From: Bifidobacterium breve
GTDB taxonomy: Bacteria > Actinomycetota > Actinomycetes > UBA12327
Reading direction: 5' to 3'
NCBI GenBank assembly: GCA_943332445.1
Contig: CALQPL010000003.1
Span: forward strand, 1 to 19,164
Length of the DNA: 19,164 nt
Part shown: piece after piece, positions 7,301 through 14,827 of the stretch
Position numbering within the stretch: the first letter of the stretch is position 1
How the letters are laid out: the number at the start of each line of letters is the position of its first letter
The notes under the pieces: generated by a model
The model's input: only the letters and a program-made list of their open reading frames with translations
The model's database searches: none
Told to the model about the DNA's origin: nothing
Made by a program: the position numbers and the translations under genes

Positions 7301-8026
7301 GACCCGATTCCTTATGTTCGCGTGGAGCAGGAAAAGCGTCTTCGCGCCGCTGAACGTGACTTGAACCTGTTGGGCAAGGTCAACCCACTGGCCCTCGAGG
7401 AGTTCTCGGCGTTGGAAGAGCGCCTGAAGTTCCTCACCGAGCAGCTCGAAGACCTCAAGAACACCAAGCGCGACCTGCTTGAGATCGTCAAGCAAGTCGA
7501 TGAGCGCATCGAAGAGGTATTCACCGAGGCGTATCACGATGTGGCTCGCGAATTTGAAGGCGTCTTTAGCCGCTTGTTCCCCGGTGGTGACGGTCGCTTG
7601 ATTTTGACTGACCCCACGGACATGTTGAGCAGTGGTGTTGATGTTGAAGCGCGCCCGCCGGGCAAGAAGATCAAGCGCTTGTCGCTCCTTTCCGGTGGCG
7701 AGCGTTCCTTGACCGCTGTTGCCTTCTTGGTCGCCTTGTTTAAGGCTCGCCCCAGCCCGTTCTACGTGATGGACGAAGTCGAAGCGGCCCTTGACGATGT
7801 CAACTTGCAGCGCTTGATTGCCGTGATGGAGGAGTTGCGCGAAAACAGTCAGCTCATCATCATCACTCACCAAAAGCGCACGATGGAAATCGCCGATGCG
7901 TTATATGGCGTGAGCATGCGAGGTGATGGTGTGACGACGGTGATCAGTCAGCGCCTACGCGAGAGTGAAGAAGGTATTGAGCCTGAGCCACGAGCCGATG
8001 GGCATGCCGTTCCAGCCGGCGTGTAG
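4400..8026 (+). CDS. smc: Chromosome segregation ATPase SMC
   Basis: SMC is the ATPase of the bacterial condensin complex (with ScpA/ScpB, not encoded here), which compacts and separates chromosomes. The 1208-residue protein has the full five-part layout. The N-terminal head carries Walker A GPNGSGKS (about 31-38). A first coiled coil runs from about 165 to 500. A globular hinge spans about 505-650 (GLLGSVASLITVEAGTETAI, VTAGLIVGGSS). A second coiled coil reaches about 1035. The C-terminal head carries the ABC signature LSGGERS (about 1097-1103), Walker B FYVMDE (1121-1126) and the IIITHQKRTME switch region. GTG 4400 is chosen because MHLKSLTVRGFKSF is the invariant family start and GGAG lies 8 bases upstream. 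An acidic insertion (about 947-975, DVEYDEQGEPVEGD) lies in the second arm. ftsY follows after 36 bases. Confidence 0.97.
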   Translation: MHLKSLTVRGFKSFASSTTLRFEPGITCVVGPNGSGKSNVVDALAWVMGEQGAKSLRGGKMDDVIFAGTAERAPLGRAEVMLTIDNSDGALPIEYAEVTISRTMFRNGGSDYAINGESCRLLDIQELLSDSGIGREMHVIVGQGQLDTILQANPEERRGFIEEAAGVLKHRKRKEKALRKLDAMEGNLTRVSDLTAELRRQLKPLGRQAQAARRAAVIQSDVRDARLRLMADDLVQLRRISDAESADEESFRAQRAQLESLLTSELAREAEVQTEAAEQAPALTAAQETWFALSSLKERLRGTAELATERVRLSAPEPEEDTGARDPETFEAEAASLKDQETAAQEVVAQDRLALDAVIAERAAAEAEVAEVEQAMADAARALADRREGLAQRAGQVDSARSRAETRKAEIDRLTTSREQAVARADEAHQSFTALETQVAGLDNTEVDLDEVHAQAVERFTSAEKVVEQLRNDEQSADRDRAGLTARLEALELGMARKDGSAALLAAGQRVTGLLGSVASLITVEAGTETAIAAALGTAADAVAVSSSGSAVSAVELLKSDDGGRAGIIVADAPQSAASNASLPSGARWAIDALTVPDSLRPALSAVLRDTVLVNSLAAARDAVAAQPGLRAVTSDGDVVTAGLIVGGSSAVPSLIEVQAAVDECRSKLDEANHRVERARFALTGAVEERLQAQTSVENALTQLHESDARMAAVAEKLGELGSLARSATAEAERLEQALVTAQEAYEADLAKVAELQAELGVAESQAESVGPDQALRESLAAQSAALRAKEVEARLTLRTDEERAFAVTSRIENLMQTAQGERDARARAVARRERRARESAVARAVASGANIALARLEVSLTAATVSRQEAEKAREQRDAEMIGLRTRIRDLSARIEKLTDVVHRDEVARAEQRMRIEQVETRALEEFGVASEALLAEYGPDQLIPPSMREPDADVEYDEQGEPVEGDPIPYVRVEQEKRLRAAERDLNLLGKVNPLALEEFSALEERLKFLTEQLEDLKNTKRDLLEIVKQVDERIEEVFTEAYHDVAREFEGVFSRLFPGGDGRLILTDPTDMLSSGVDVEARPPGKKIKRLSLLSGGERSLTAVAFLVALFKARPSPFYVMDEVEAALDDVNLQRLIAVMEELRENSQLIIITHQKRTMEIADALYGVSMRGDGVTTVISQRLRESEEGIEPEPRADGHAVPAGV

Positions 8027-8062
8027 CCACTCGGTGTAACTCCTTCCTCAAGATTGGTCGTT

Positions 8063-9259
8063 ATGGACGTCACTACCTTGCTGCTCATCCTCGGCGTCGT
8101 CATTGCGGCGACCGCGGTCATCGCCTTTATTGCACGCCGGGCCAAGGAAGTCGATGCCATTGAGTCGACACATCAGCCCGAGGAACTGCGGTCAGCACCT
8201 GGTGTGGGTTCAGGTGATGGTGATACGCCGGGCGTCGGTTCGGAAGTGGCCGGACCGACCACTGTGGAGCAGGTTGGGGGTGTTTCTGAGGCGGTCGTTG
8301 AATCAGGAATTGCCAGCGAGCCCGTCGTCAGTGCTGAACCTGAAATTTCTCGCATGCAGCGCTTGCGTTCACGACTGGGCGGATCAAACAACGCGCTTGG
8401 ACGGGGACTGTTCGCCGTATTTAGTCGTGATCGACTAGACGATGAGGTTTGGCAAGACCTGACGGACACGTTGATCATGGCTGACGTGGGCGTGGAGTCA
8501 GCGTTCGAGATCGTTCAAGCCGTTCAAGAGATTGCACGATCCCGAGCTCTGAGTGATCCAGCGGATTTGCAGGGTGTGGTCAGGGGGGTCTTGATTGACG
8601 CCATTAACCCCGCACTTGATCGATCCTTGGCAGTGGAGCGTTCGGGCGATCTTCCGGCTGTCGTCCTGGTAGTCGGAGTCAATGGCACAGGAAAGACCAC
8701 AACGACGGGCAAGTTGGCACGACTCTTGGCATCCGAGGATCACGATGTCTTGCTCGGCGCAGCCGATACTTTTCGCGCTGCCGCTGCCGAGCAGTTGGTC
8801 ACCTGGGGAGAGCGTGCCGGTGTGCCCGTGGTTCGTGGCGCTGAAGGCGCTGATCCAGCCAGCGTTGCCTTTGAAGCAGTCTCCGCAGGAGTGGACAACG
8901 ATGTCGATGTCGTCATTGTGGACACCGCTGGTCGTCTGCACACCAAGACTGGCCTGATGGATGAATTGAGCAAGATCCAGCGCGTCATTGAAAAGAAGGC
9001 ACCCGTAACTGAAGTGCTCTTAGTCATTGACGCCACCACTGGGCAAAACGGTTTGGTTCAGGCCAAGACATTCGCCGATGCCGTTCAGTTGACCGGCATT
9101 GCCTTGACCAAGCTTGATGGCAGCGCCAAGGGTGGAATCATCATCGCCGTGCAGCGTGAACTTGGAGTGCCGGTCAAGCTGGTGGGCCTGGGTGAAGGTC
9201 CAGATGACTTGGCCCCCTTTGAAGTGGTGACCTTCGTGGATGAGCTCTTGACCCCGTAG
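8063..9259 (+). CDS. ftsY: Signal recognition particle receptor FtsY
   Basis: FtsY is the membrane-associated GTPase that receives ribosome-nascent-chain-SRP complexes and hands them to SecYEG. The 398-residue protein starts with a hydrophobic anchor (about 5-23), followed by basic residues. A Gly/Val/Glu-rich acidic linker runs to about 92, then the NG domain. GTPase motifs are GVNGTGKT (205-212), the ADTFRAAAAEQL region, DTAGRLHTK, LTKLDGSAKGG, and the C-terminal LGEGPDDLAPFE. A genuine N-terminal membrane segment is typical of actinobacterial FtsY and absent from E. coli FtsY. ATG 8063 is preferred; an in-frame TTG at 8054 would add three residues. No strong ribosome site precedes either, so translation may depend on coupling to smc. 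Its partner Ffh is encoded 6.4 kb downstream. Confidence 0.95.
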   Translation: MDVTTLLLILGVVIAATAVIAFIARRAKEVDAIESTHQPEELRSAPGVGSGDGDTPGVGSEVAGPTTVEQVGGVSEAVVESGIASEPVVSAEPEISRMQRLRSRLGGSNNALGRGLFAVFSRDRLDDEVWQDLTDTLIMADVGVESAFEIVQAVQEIARSRALSDPADLQGVVRGVLIDAINPALDRSLAVERSGDLPAVVLVVGVNGTGKTTTTGKLARLLASEDHDVLLGAADTFRAAAAEQLVTWGERAGVPVVRGAEGADPASVAFEAVSAGVDNDVDVVIVDTAGRLHTKTGLMDELSKIQRVIEKKAPVTEVLLVIDATTGQNGLVQAKTFADAVQLTGIALTKLDGSAKGGIIIAVQRELGVPVKLVGLGEGPDDLAPFEVVTFVDELLTP

Positions 9260-9416
9260 GTCTTGTTACTCCTGTTTCTGCGTGTAACGCATTGTTCACA
9301 CGATTCCAGGCTTTGTTTCGCCGCCGAAACATCGACGGCGCGTTTTCGCAATACGCCTCAGGCACGGTATGAACCACAGTCCACCGCTGGGCTGAACATA
9401 CGTGCTGGAGGTCTCG
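9260..9416 (+). promoter_or_regulatory. Upstream regulatory region of the amt-amt-glnB-glnD operon
   Basis: This 157-base gap has no ORF of its own. It contains a near-ideal palindrome at 9314-9331 (annotated separately) and two further GTNAC pentamers, GTTAC at 9265-9269 and GTAAC at 9284-9288, which are out of phase with it. GGAGG at 9407-9411 is the ribosome site for amt1. I found no convincing -10/-35 pair. Its place before a nitrogen operon suggests a nitrogen-responsive promoter. Confidence 0.4.
9314..9331 (+). promoter_or_regulatory. Palindromic operator-like site, GlnR-box-like spacing
   Basis: The site TGTTTCGCCGCCGAAACA is a perfect 7-bp inverted repeat around CCGC. Read as GTTTC-n6-GAAAC it has the spacing of one a-b pair of the actinobacterial GlnR box (GTnAC-n6-GaAAC), with one mismatch in the first pentamer. 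Flanking half-sites in phase are not evident. It lies 86 bases before the amt1 start. There is no T-run after it, so it is unlikely to be the ftsY terminator. Assignment to GlnR is inference. Confidence 0.4.
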
Positions 9417-10757
9417 ATGGAAATCAATGCTGGCGATACCGCGTGGGTGCTCATTAGCGCCGCGTTGGTGCTCCTGATGACGCCGGGATTGGCATTTTTC
9501 TATGGCGGGATGACCCGCGCCAAGAGCGTGCTCAACATGATGATGATGTCGATGATTTCTATCGGCATCGTTTCGGTGTTATGGGTGATCTTTGGTTACT
9601 CGCTCGCCTTCGGCAATGGCACGAGCAAGTTCATCGGCACCATCGATTTCAGTGGCCTGGGTTCAGCGGTAAACCAGATCACCGAAAACGGCGCGGCCTA
9701 TCCCATTCCGCTGCTGTCCTTTGTGATGTTCCAGTTGATGTTCGCGGTCATTACGCCAGCCTTGATTTCCGGAGCTGTTGCCGACCGCATGAAGTTCTCG
9801 GCATGGGCCGTGTTTGTTGCGGTGTGGGTCACCGTGGTGTATTTCCCCGTGGCGCACTGGGTATTCGACTTCGGTGGTTCGGACTCTACGGGTGCCGGCT
9901 GGCTTGCCTCGCGCGGAATTGAAGACTTCGCTGGTGGCACGGCGGTTCACATCAACGCCGGTGCCGCTGGTCTTGCTCTGGCGCTGGTTTTGGGCAAGCG
10001 CATCGGATGGCCGAAGTCGCCAATGAAGCCGCATAACTTGCCCTTGGTGATTTTGGGAGCCGGATTGCTGTGGTTTGGCTGGTTTGGCTTTAACGCAGGT
10101 TCAGCCTTGGGTGCAAGTGGACAAGCTGCGTTGGCTTTTACCAACACGATGGTGGCGACGGCCGCGGCCTTGATCGGTTGGCTCATCGTTGACCGTATCC
10201 GGGAAGGTCACCCCACGAGTTTGGGTGCGGCCTCAGGAGCAGTTGCTGGATTGGTCGCGATTACCCCGGCTTGTGCCTTCGTTGCACCTTGGGCTGCGGT
10301 GGTCATCGGATTACTAGCCGGCATCATCTGCGCCTTTGCTGTTTCCTTGAAGTTCCGCTTCGGCTTGGATGACTCGCTCGACGTTGTCGGAGTCCACTTG
10401 GTCGCCGGCATCTTCGGCTGTTTGGCCATCGGCTTCTTTGGCACCTCGTTCACTACGGGATCGGGAGACTCCGCCTTCACGTGGGGAGCCAAAGGATTGT
10501 TCTACGGCGGCGGCTGGGACTTGCTGGGCGTGCAAGCCTTGGGAGCCTTCAGCGTCCTGGCCTATTCCTTCGTCGTCACCCTGGTCATCGCCCTAATCCT
10601 TAAGAAGCTGATGGGTCTACGCATCGATCCAGATGCCGAAGTCGCCGGTATCGATCTTGACCAACACCTTGAATCTGCGTACGACTTCACCTCTACTGTT
10701 GGTGGCGTCCTTGGGCCGCGAACCGCGCGAGTCCTGCAGTCTCAGGAGCCTTCGTAA
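9417..10757 (+). CDS. amt: Ammonium transporter, first copy (twin-His pore)
   Basis: This Amt/Mep/Rh-family channel-like transporter for ammonium is a trimeric inner-membrane protein with about 11 membrane helices. The 446-residue protein starts at ATG 9417 (GGAGG at 9407-9411). An in-frame GTG at 9402 is rejected because the ribosome site lies inside that extension and the paralogue starts at the equivalent of 9417. The N-terminal LVLLMTPGLAFFYGG, MFQLMFAVITPALISGA, FPVAHWVFDFGG and FGWFGFNAGSALG are Amt hallmarks. Asp170 and His178 in DFAGGTAVHIN match E. coli Asp160 and His168. His327 in DVVGVHLVAG matches His318, so the canonical twin-His pore is intact. The cytoplasmic tail (from about 399) has the regulatory GIDLDQHLESAYDF segment. 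The stop overlaps the start of the second copy (TAATG). Confidence 0.96.
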   Translation: MEINAGDTAWVLISAALVLLMTPGLAFFYGGMTRAKSVLNMMMMSMISIGIVSVLWVIFGYSLAFGNGTSKFIGTIDFSGLGSAVNQITENGAAYPIPLLSFVMFQLMFAVITPALISGAVADRMKFSAWAVFVAVWVTVVYFPVAHWVFDFGGSDSTGAGWLASRGIEDFAGGTAVHINAGAAGLALALVLGKRIGWPKSPMKPHNLPLVILGAGLLWFGWFGFNAGSALGASGQAALAFTNTMVATAAALIGWLIVDRIREGHPTSLGAASGAVAGLVAITPACAFVAPWAAVVIGLLAGIICAFAVSLKFRFGLDDSLDVVGVHLVAGIFGCLAIGFFGTSFTTGSGDSAFTWGAKGLFYGGGWDLLGVQALGAFSVLAYSFVVTLVIALILKKLMGLRIDPDAEVAGIDLDQHLESAYDFTSTVGGVLGPRTARVLQSQEPS

Positions 10758-12082
10758 TGCAATTAAGCGCTGGCGACACTTCGTGGGTGTTGCTCTGTAC
10801 CGCCTTGGTCTTTGTCATGGCTCCCGGCCTAGCACTGTTCTATGGCGGCTTGGTTCGAGCTAAGAGTTCGCTCAACATGATGATGATGACATTTATTGCG
10901 GTGGGCATCGTTGGTGTGTTGTGGGCTTTGTTCGGGTTCTCGATTTCCTTCGGTGATTCTGGCAACGGATTCTTCGGTGGTTTTGACTCCCTTGGTCTGG
11001 GTGAGTTGCTCAATCAACTCGCAGTCAATGGCGGCAAGTACCCGATTCCCGCTCTCGCCTTTGCGATGTTCCAGTTGATGTTCGCCATCATCACGGTGGC
11101 CTTAATCTCTGGGTCAATTGCCGATCGCGCGAAGTTTTCCTCGTGGGCAGTCTTTGTAGCCGCGTGGGTCACGTTGGTGTATTTCCCCGTCGCGCACTGG
11201 GTCTTTGACTTTGGTGGCGATCAACTCGGTGGACCAGGAGCGGGTTGGCTCGCCAACCGGGGGATCTTGGACTTTGCGGGCGGGACGGTGGTGGAGATTA
11301 ATTCCGGTGCCAGCGGCTTGGCTCTGGCCTTGATCATTGGTCGCCGCGTCGGCTGGCCAAAGTCGCCCATGAAGCCCCATAACTTGCCGTTGGTTCTGCT
11401 GGGCGCTGGTTTGCTGTGGTTCGGCTGGCTTGGTTTCAACGCCGGATCCTCGCTCGGTGCGAATCAACTGGCGGCAACGGCCTTGACCAACACGGTGTTG
11501 GCCGGGTGCGGTGGATTGCTGAGTTGGTTGTTTGTCGAACGCATTCGCGATGGGCATGCCACCAGCTTGGGAGCTGCATCTGGAGTCGTGGCAGGACTAG
11601 TCGCGATCACACCGGCATGTGGCTTTATCGCTCCATGGGCTGCCGTCGTCCTTGGCCTTATCGCGGGCGCTGCGTGCGCGTTCACCGTTGGTTTGAAATT
11701 TCGATTGGGTTTTGATGATTCCTTGGACGTCTTCGGAGTACACCTCGTCGGCGGAGTGATCGGTTGTTTGGCGCTGGGATTTGTTGCCACAACCATCGCT
11801 AACCCAGCCGGTAAGAACGGCGTCTTGTATGGCGGTGGTTGGTCAGTCCTGGGAACTCAAACTCTGGGAGTGGTCACGGTTCTGGCCTATTCGTTCACCG
11901 TGACATTGGTGATCGGATGGGTGATTAACAAAGTTATGGGCTTTCGCGTTGATGAAGAAGCTGAGGTCACCGGAATTGACCTTGATCAACATCTCGAAAC
12001 GGCCTACGACTTTTCAGCAGCAGGTGGCGGTGCGCTAGGGCAGCGCACCGCTCGGGCAACACACACGGAGGTCGGCTCATGA
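10757..12082 (+). CDS. amt: Ammonium transporter, second copy (Glu/His pore variant)
   Basis: This 441-residue Amt-family transporter is clearly a tandem duplicate of the upstream gene. The two share long identical blocks such as GWPKSPMKPHNLPLV, FPVAHWVFDFGG and GIDLDQHLE. The fold appears complete, with about 11 membrane helices and a full cytoplasmic tail. The key difference is in DFAGGTVVEINSG. Asp172 is kept, but the first twin-His position is Glu180 (GAG at 11294-11296), while the second, His329 (DVFGVHLVGG), is kept. Fungal Mep1/Mep3 carry the same His-to-Glu change; most bacterial Amt proteins do not. The gene is otherwise intact and so probably functional with altered rate or selectivity. 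ATG 10757 overlaps the previous stop by one base, and its TGA overlaps the glnB ATG (ATGA), implying coupled translation. Confidence 0.95.
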   Translation: MQLSAGDTSWVLLCTALVFVMAPGLALFYGGLVRAKSSLNMMMMTFIAVGIVGVLWALFGFSISFGDSGNGFFGGFDSLGLGELLNQLAVNGGKYPIPALAFAMFQLMFAIITVALISGSIADRAKFSSWAVFVAAWVTLVYFPVAHWVFDFGGDQLGGPGAGWLANRGILDFAGGTVVEINSGASGLALALIIGRRVGWPKSPMKPHNLPLVLLGAGLLWFGWLGFNAGSSLGANQLAATALTNTVLAGCGGLLSWLFVERIRDGHATSLGAASGVVAGLVAITPACGFIAPWAAVVLGLIAGAACAFTVGLKFRLGFDDSLDVFGVHLVGGVIGCLALGFVATTIANPAGKNGVLYGGGWSVLGTQTLGVVTVLAYSFTVTLVIGWVINKVMGFRVDEEAEVTGIDLDQHLETAYDFSAAGGGALGQRTARATHTEVGS

Positions 12083-12417
12083 AATTGATTACCGCGATCA
12101 TCAAGCCTTTCAAGCTCGACGATGTCAAAGAGGCGCTGGAGGCTGTAGGTGTTCAGGGCATGACAGTGAGTGAGGCCAGTGGCTTCGGACGACAAAAGGG
12201 TCACACTGAGGTTTACCGTGGCGCTGAGTACACCGTTGACTTGGTCCCCAAGGTCCGCCTCGAGGTCATCGTTGACGATGCCGATGTGGATGCGGTGATT
12301 GATGCCATTGTTGCTGCCGCGCAAACCGGCCGCATCGGCGATGGCAAGGTCTGGGCAATCCCGGTCGAAACCATTGTTCGCGTCCGAACGGGAGAGCGTG
12401 GCGTCGACGCGATTTAG
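12079..12417 (+). CDS. glnB: PII nitrogen-regulatory protein (GlnB/GlnK type)
   Basis: PII is a homotrimeric sensor that binds ATP/ADP and 2-oxoglutarate, reports nitrogen status, and plugs Amt channels through its T-loop. The 112-residue length is exact for the family. The start MKLITAIIKPFKLDDVKEAL is typical. Gln39 (GFGRQKGHTEVYRG) is the 2-oxoglutarate/Mg-associated residue. The T-loop (about 37-55) ends at Tyr51 (GAEYTVD), the site uridylylated in proteobacteria and adenylylated in studied actinobacteria. The B-loop is TGRIGDGKVW and the C-terminus is PVETIVRVRTGERG. Overlap with amt2 by ATGA, and glnD 14 bases downstream, argue that this PII controls both transporters. By position it corresponds to actinobacterial glnK. 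Confidence 0.96.
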   Translation: MKLITAIIKPFKLDDVKEALEAVGVQGMTVSEASGFGRQKGHTEVYRGAEYTVDLVPKVRLEVIVDDADVDAVIDAIVAAAQTGRIGDGKVWAIPVETIVRVRTGERGVDAI

Positions 12418-12431
12418 CGCGACGAGCATTT

Positions 12432-14801
12432 ATGAGTTCTCCATCGGTGAACCAGCAGGCGGTGGCACTAGCCAACGCCGACTTCACTGATGCGCGAAAC
12501 TCGTTGTTTGCTGATGTCAGCCTTCGCGGACAACAGCGGCGCTCTGCGTACCAGGAGCTCGTGGAGAAGTGGTTAGGCGAACTTTTTGCCTTGGCCAATC
12601 CGCGAAACCTGCCCGTTGCTTTAGGGGCGGTAGGTGCACTGGCTCGTAAGGAACTCGCTCCATCAAGTGACCTTGACCTGGTGCTGCTGGGACAGTCTTC
12701 GCACACATCCGAAGTCGCCGATGCGTTGTGGTATCCCATCTGGGACAGCGGGATTCGCCTCGATCACAGCGTGCGCACAGCAGATCAGGCCATCGCCATC
12801 GCACGGAGTGATCTCAAAGCAGGCATTGGGCTTCTTGACCTTCGTCATCTAGCTGGCGATGAAGTCCTGACGGCTGGAGTTCACAAGCAAGCTCTCGACC
12901 TGTGGCGCAGTAAGGCGCGCAAAGTGTTGCCCGACCTCAAAGCCATGGGCGAGCATCGTTCACAAACCTTGGGCGATGTGGCCTGGTTGCTGGAGCCAGA
13001 CCTGAAAGATTCCTATGGGGGACTGCGCGAATTTACTGTCCTTCGTGCCGTTGCGGCTTCCTGGATTGCCGATATTCCGCGCGGCGACACGGCTGATGCC
13101 TTAACGCATTTGCTTGATGTGCGCGATGAGTTGCACTTGGTGACCGGTCGGGCCACGGATCGACTGGTGTTGCAGGAGCAAGCAGCCATTGCTGAGCGAA
13201 TGGGCTATGAACAAGCAGACGATTTGCTGCGTTCGGTCTGTTTAGCTGGTCGCACGATTTCTTATGCCATGGATGCGATGTGGCAGCGCGTAGAGCGCGA
13301 CCAAGCTCCACGTCGTACATCTGGACTTTTTGGCAAAGATAAGCGGACCCCTGCGCGTACGCCGTTGGCTGAAGGTGTCGTTGAGTTTGACGGGGAAGTC
13401 CACCTCGCCCGCGATGCGGACCTCGATGATCCGGTTCTGGGTTTGCGTGTCGCAGCTGCTGCGGCGCAAGGAGGGCTGCGCATTGCTCCGGCGACTCTTG
13501 AGCGGGTGTCGCAAGCCGTGGTCGAGCTGCCACAACCATGGCCTCGCGATGCGCGTGAGGAGTTGGTGTCATTCCTCGGGGCTGGTGCTCAAGCACTCGC
13601 GGTCTGGGAAGCCTTAGACCATGCCGGTTTGTGGTCGCGGTGGTTGCCTGGGTGGGAACGTTTGCGCGCTCTGCCACAACACAACCCTGTTCACATTTAC
13701 ACCGTTGATCGCCACTTAATCGAAGCAGCGATTCAAGCAGCCGCCTTAACCCGACAAGTCCATCGCCCGGACTTGCTCATGATCGGCGCATTGCTACACG
13801 ACGTGGGTAAGGGGCTGCCGGGAGATCACACGGATCAAGGAATGCAACTCATCGCTTCCATGGGTCCTGCCCTGGGTTTTGATCAGGCCGACACCGCTGT
13901 TCTGATTCAACTGTGTCAACACCATTTGCTGCTCCCCGAAACCGCTACTCGTCGCGACCTCGACGATCCAGCCACGGTGGCAGCCGTGGTGCACGCCCTG
14001 GATAACAGCGACGTGGATCGTCCCGAGTTACTCAACCTCGTGGCTGCCCTGACCGAAGCCGATGCCAAGGCCACGGGACCGGCGGCTTGGTCTCAATGGC
14101 GCGCAGACCTGATTAATGAACTTGTCCAACGAACGCAACAAGCATTGCGGGGTGAAGCCCACGAAAGTGATCCCACGTTGACGAGCGAGCAGTTGGACTT
14201 GCTCGAGCGAGGATGGGGAAGTGCGGGAATCAACGTTGAAGTCGCCAAACACAAATCCGCATGGCGGGTAACGGTTGTGGCGCAGGACCGCCCCGGTCTG
14301 ATGGCTGATGTCGCCGGTGTGCTGAGTATGAATCGGTTGGCAGTGCGCGCCGCGACGTTGCGCACCGACCGCCATCGCGCGCTCCAAGTGTGGACGGTTC
14401 AACCGACCTTCGGCGACGCTCCAGGAGCTGAGCGACTACGCGCAGACTTAGTCGGAGTATTTGATGAACGTATTGACCTTCAAGCGCGGCTCGCGCAGCG
14501 CGAAGCGGCCTATGCCAAGCCCACGGTCGTTGTTGCGTCGGCTCGCATTGAAGTCGTCGATGCTTCGCAGCGAGCTAACGTCATTGAAGTGCGCTCCCAT
14601 GACGGACCGGCCTTGCTGCATCGCATTGGATTGGCTTTTGCGCAGTCGGGGGTTGCAGTGCAATCGGCCCAGGTCTCCACGATGGGGTCCGAGGCGGTGG
14701 ACGTCTTTTACATCACCGATGCGCAGGGGAACAAGCTCGATCAGTCCAGCGTTGACCGTGTGGTGCAATCCCTCGAAGCGGCTCTTGTCCCAGCGAATTG
14801 A
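12432..14801 (+). CDS. glnD: PII-modifying nucleotidyltransferase GlnD
   Basis: GlnD attaches a nucleotide to PII Tyr51 when nitrogen is scarce and removes it when glutamine is high. In characterised actinobacteria it transfers AMP rather than UMP. The 789-residue protein has the full layout. The nucleotidyltransferase domain has GALARKELAPSSDLD (68-82, metal ligands Asp80 and Asp82). A helical linker follows. The HD phosphohydrolase domain has LLHDVGKG (His456, Asp457). Two C-terminal ACT domains, which sense glutamine, lie at about 610-685 (VVAQDRPGLMADVAGVL) and 715-789 (VRSHDGPALLHRIGLAFA). All catalytic motifs are present. It is shorter than E. coli GlnD (about 890 residues), as expected for actinobacteria. 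The ATG lies 14 bases after glnB; the ribosome site is weak, consistent with coupling. Confidence 0.94.
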   Translation: MSSPSVNQQAVALANADFTDARNSLFADVSLRGQQRRSAYQELVEKWLGELFALANPRNLPVALGAVGALARKELAPSSDLDLVLLGQSSHTSEVADALWYPIWDSGIRLDHSVRTADQAIAIARSDLKAGIGLLDLRHLAGDEVLTAGVHKQALDLWRSKARKVLPDLKAMGEHRSQTLGDVAWLLEPDLKDSYGGLREFTVLRAVAASWIADIPRGDTADALTHLLDVRDELHLVTGRATDRLVLQEQAAIAERMGYEQADDLLRSVCLAGRTISYAMDAMWQRVERDQAPRRTSGLFGKDKRTPARTPLAEGVVEFDGEVHLARDADLDDPVLGLRVAAAAAQGGLRIAPATLERVSQAVVELPQPWPRDAREELVSFLGAGAQALAVWEALDHAGLWSRWLPGWERLRALPQHNPVHIYTVDRHLIEAAIQAAALTRQVHRPDLLMIGALLHDVGKGLPGDHTDQGMQLIASMGPALGFDQADTAVLIQLCQHHLLLPETATRRDLDDPATVAAVVHALDNSDVDRPELLNLVAALTEADAKATGPAAWSQWRADLINELVQRTQQALRGEAHESDPTLTSEQLDLLERGWGSAGINVEVAKHKSAWRVTVVAQDRPGLMADVAGVLSMNRLAVRAATLRTDRHRALQVWTVQPTFGDAPGAERLRADLVGVFDERIDLQARLAQREAAYAKPTVVVASARIEVVDASQRANVIEVRSHDGPALLHRIGLAFAQSGVAVQSAQVSTMGSEAVDVFYITDAQGNKLDQSSVDRVVQSLEAALVPAN

Positions 14802-14827
14802 CCCGATGCGGTGGTGAAAACCCCCTG

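Noticed and set aside
4979..7873. Several long reverse-strand open frames (up to 235 codons) opposite smc
   Set aside because: They lie entirely within the smc coiled-coil coding region, show no recognisable domains or ribosome sites, and arise from the codon bias of a G+C-rich gene rich in Ala, Glu and Arg.
9284..9299. GTAAC followed by GTTCAC as a second GlnR half-box
   Set aside because: The second element does not match GAAAC or GTNAC at the required 6-base spacing and is out of phase with the palindrome at 9314.
9402..9416. Upstream GTG start for the first ammonium transporter
   Set aside because: The ribosome site GGAGG lies within this stretch and the second copy starts at the position equivalent to ATG 9417.
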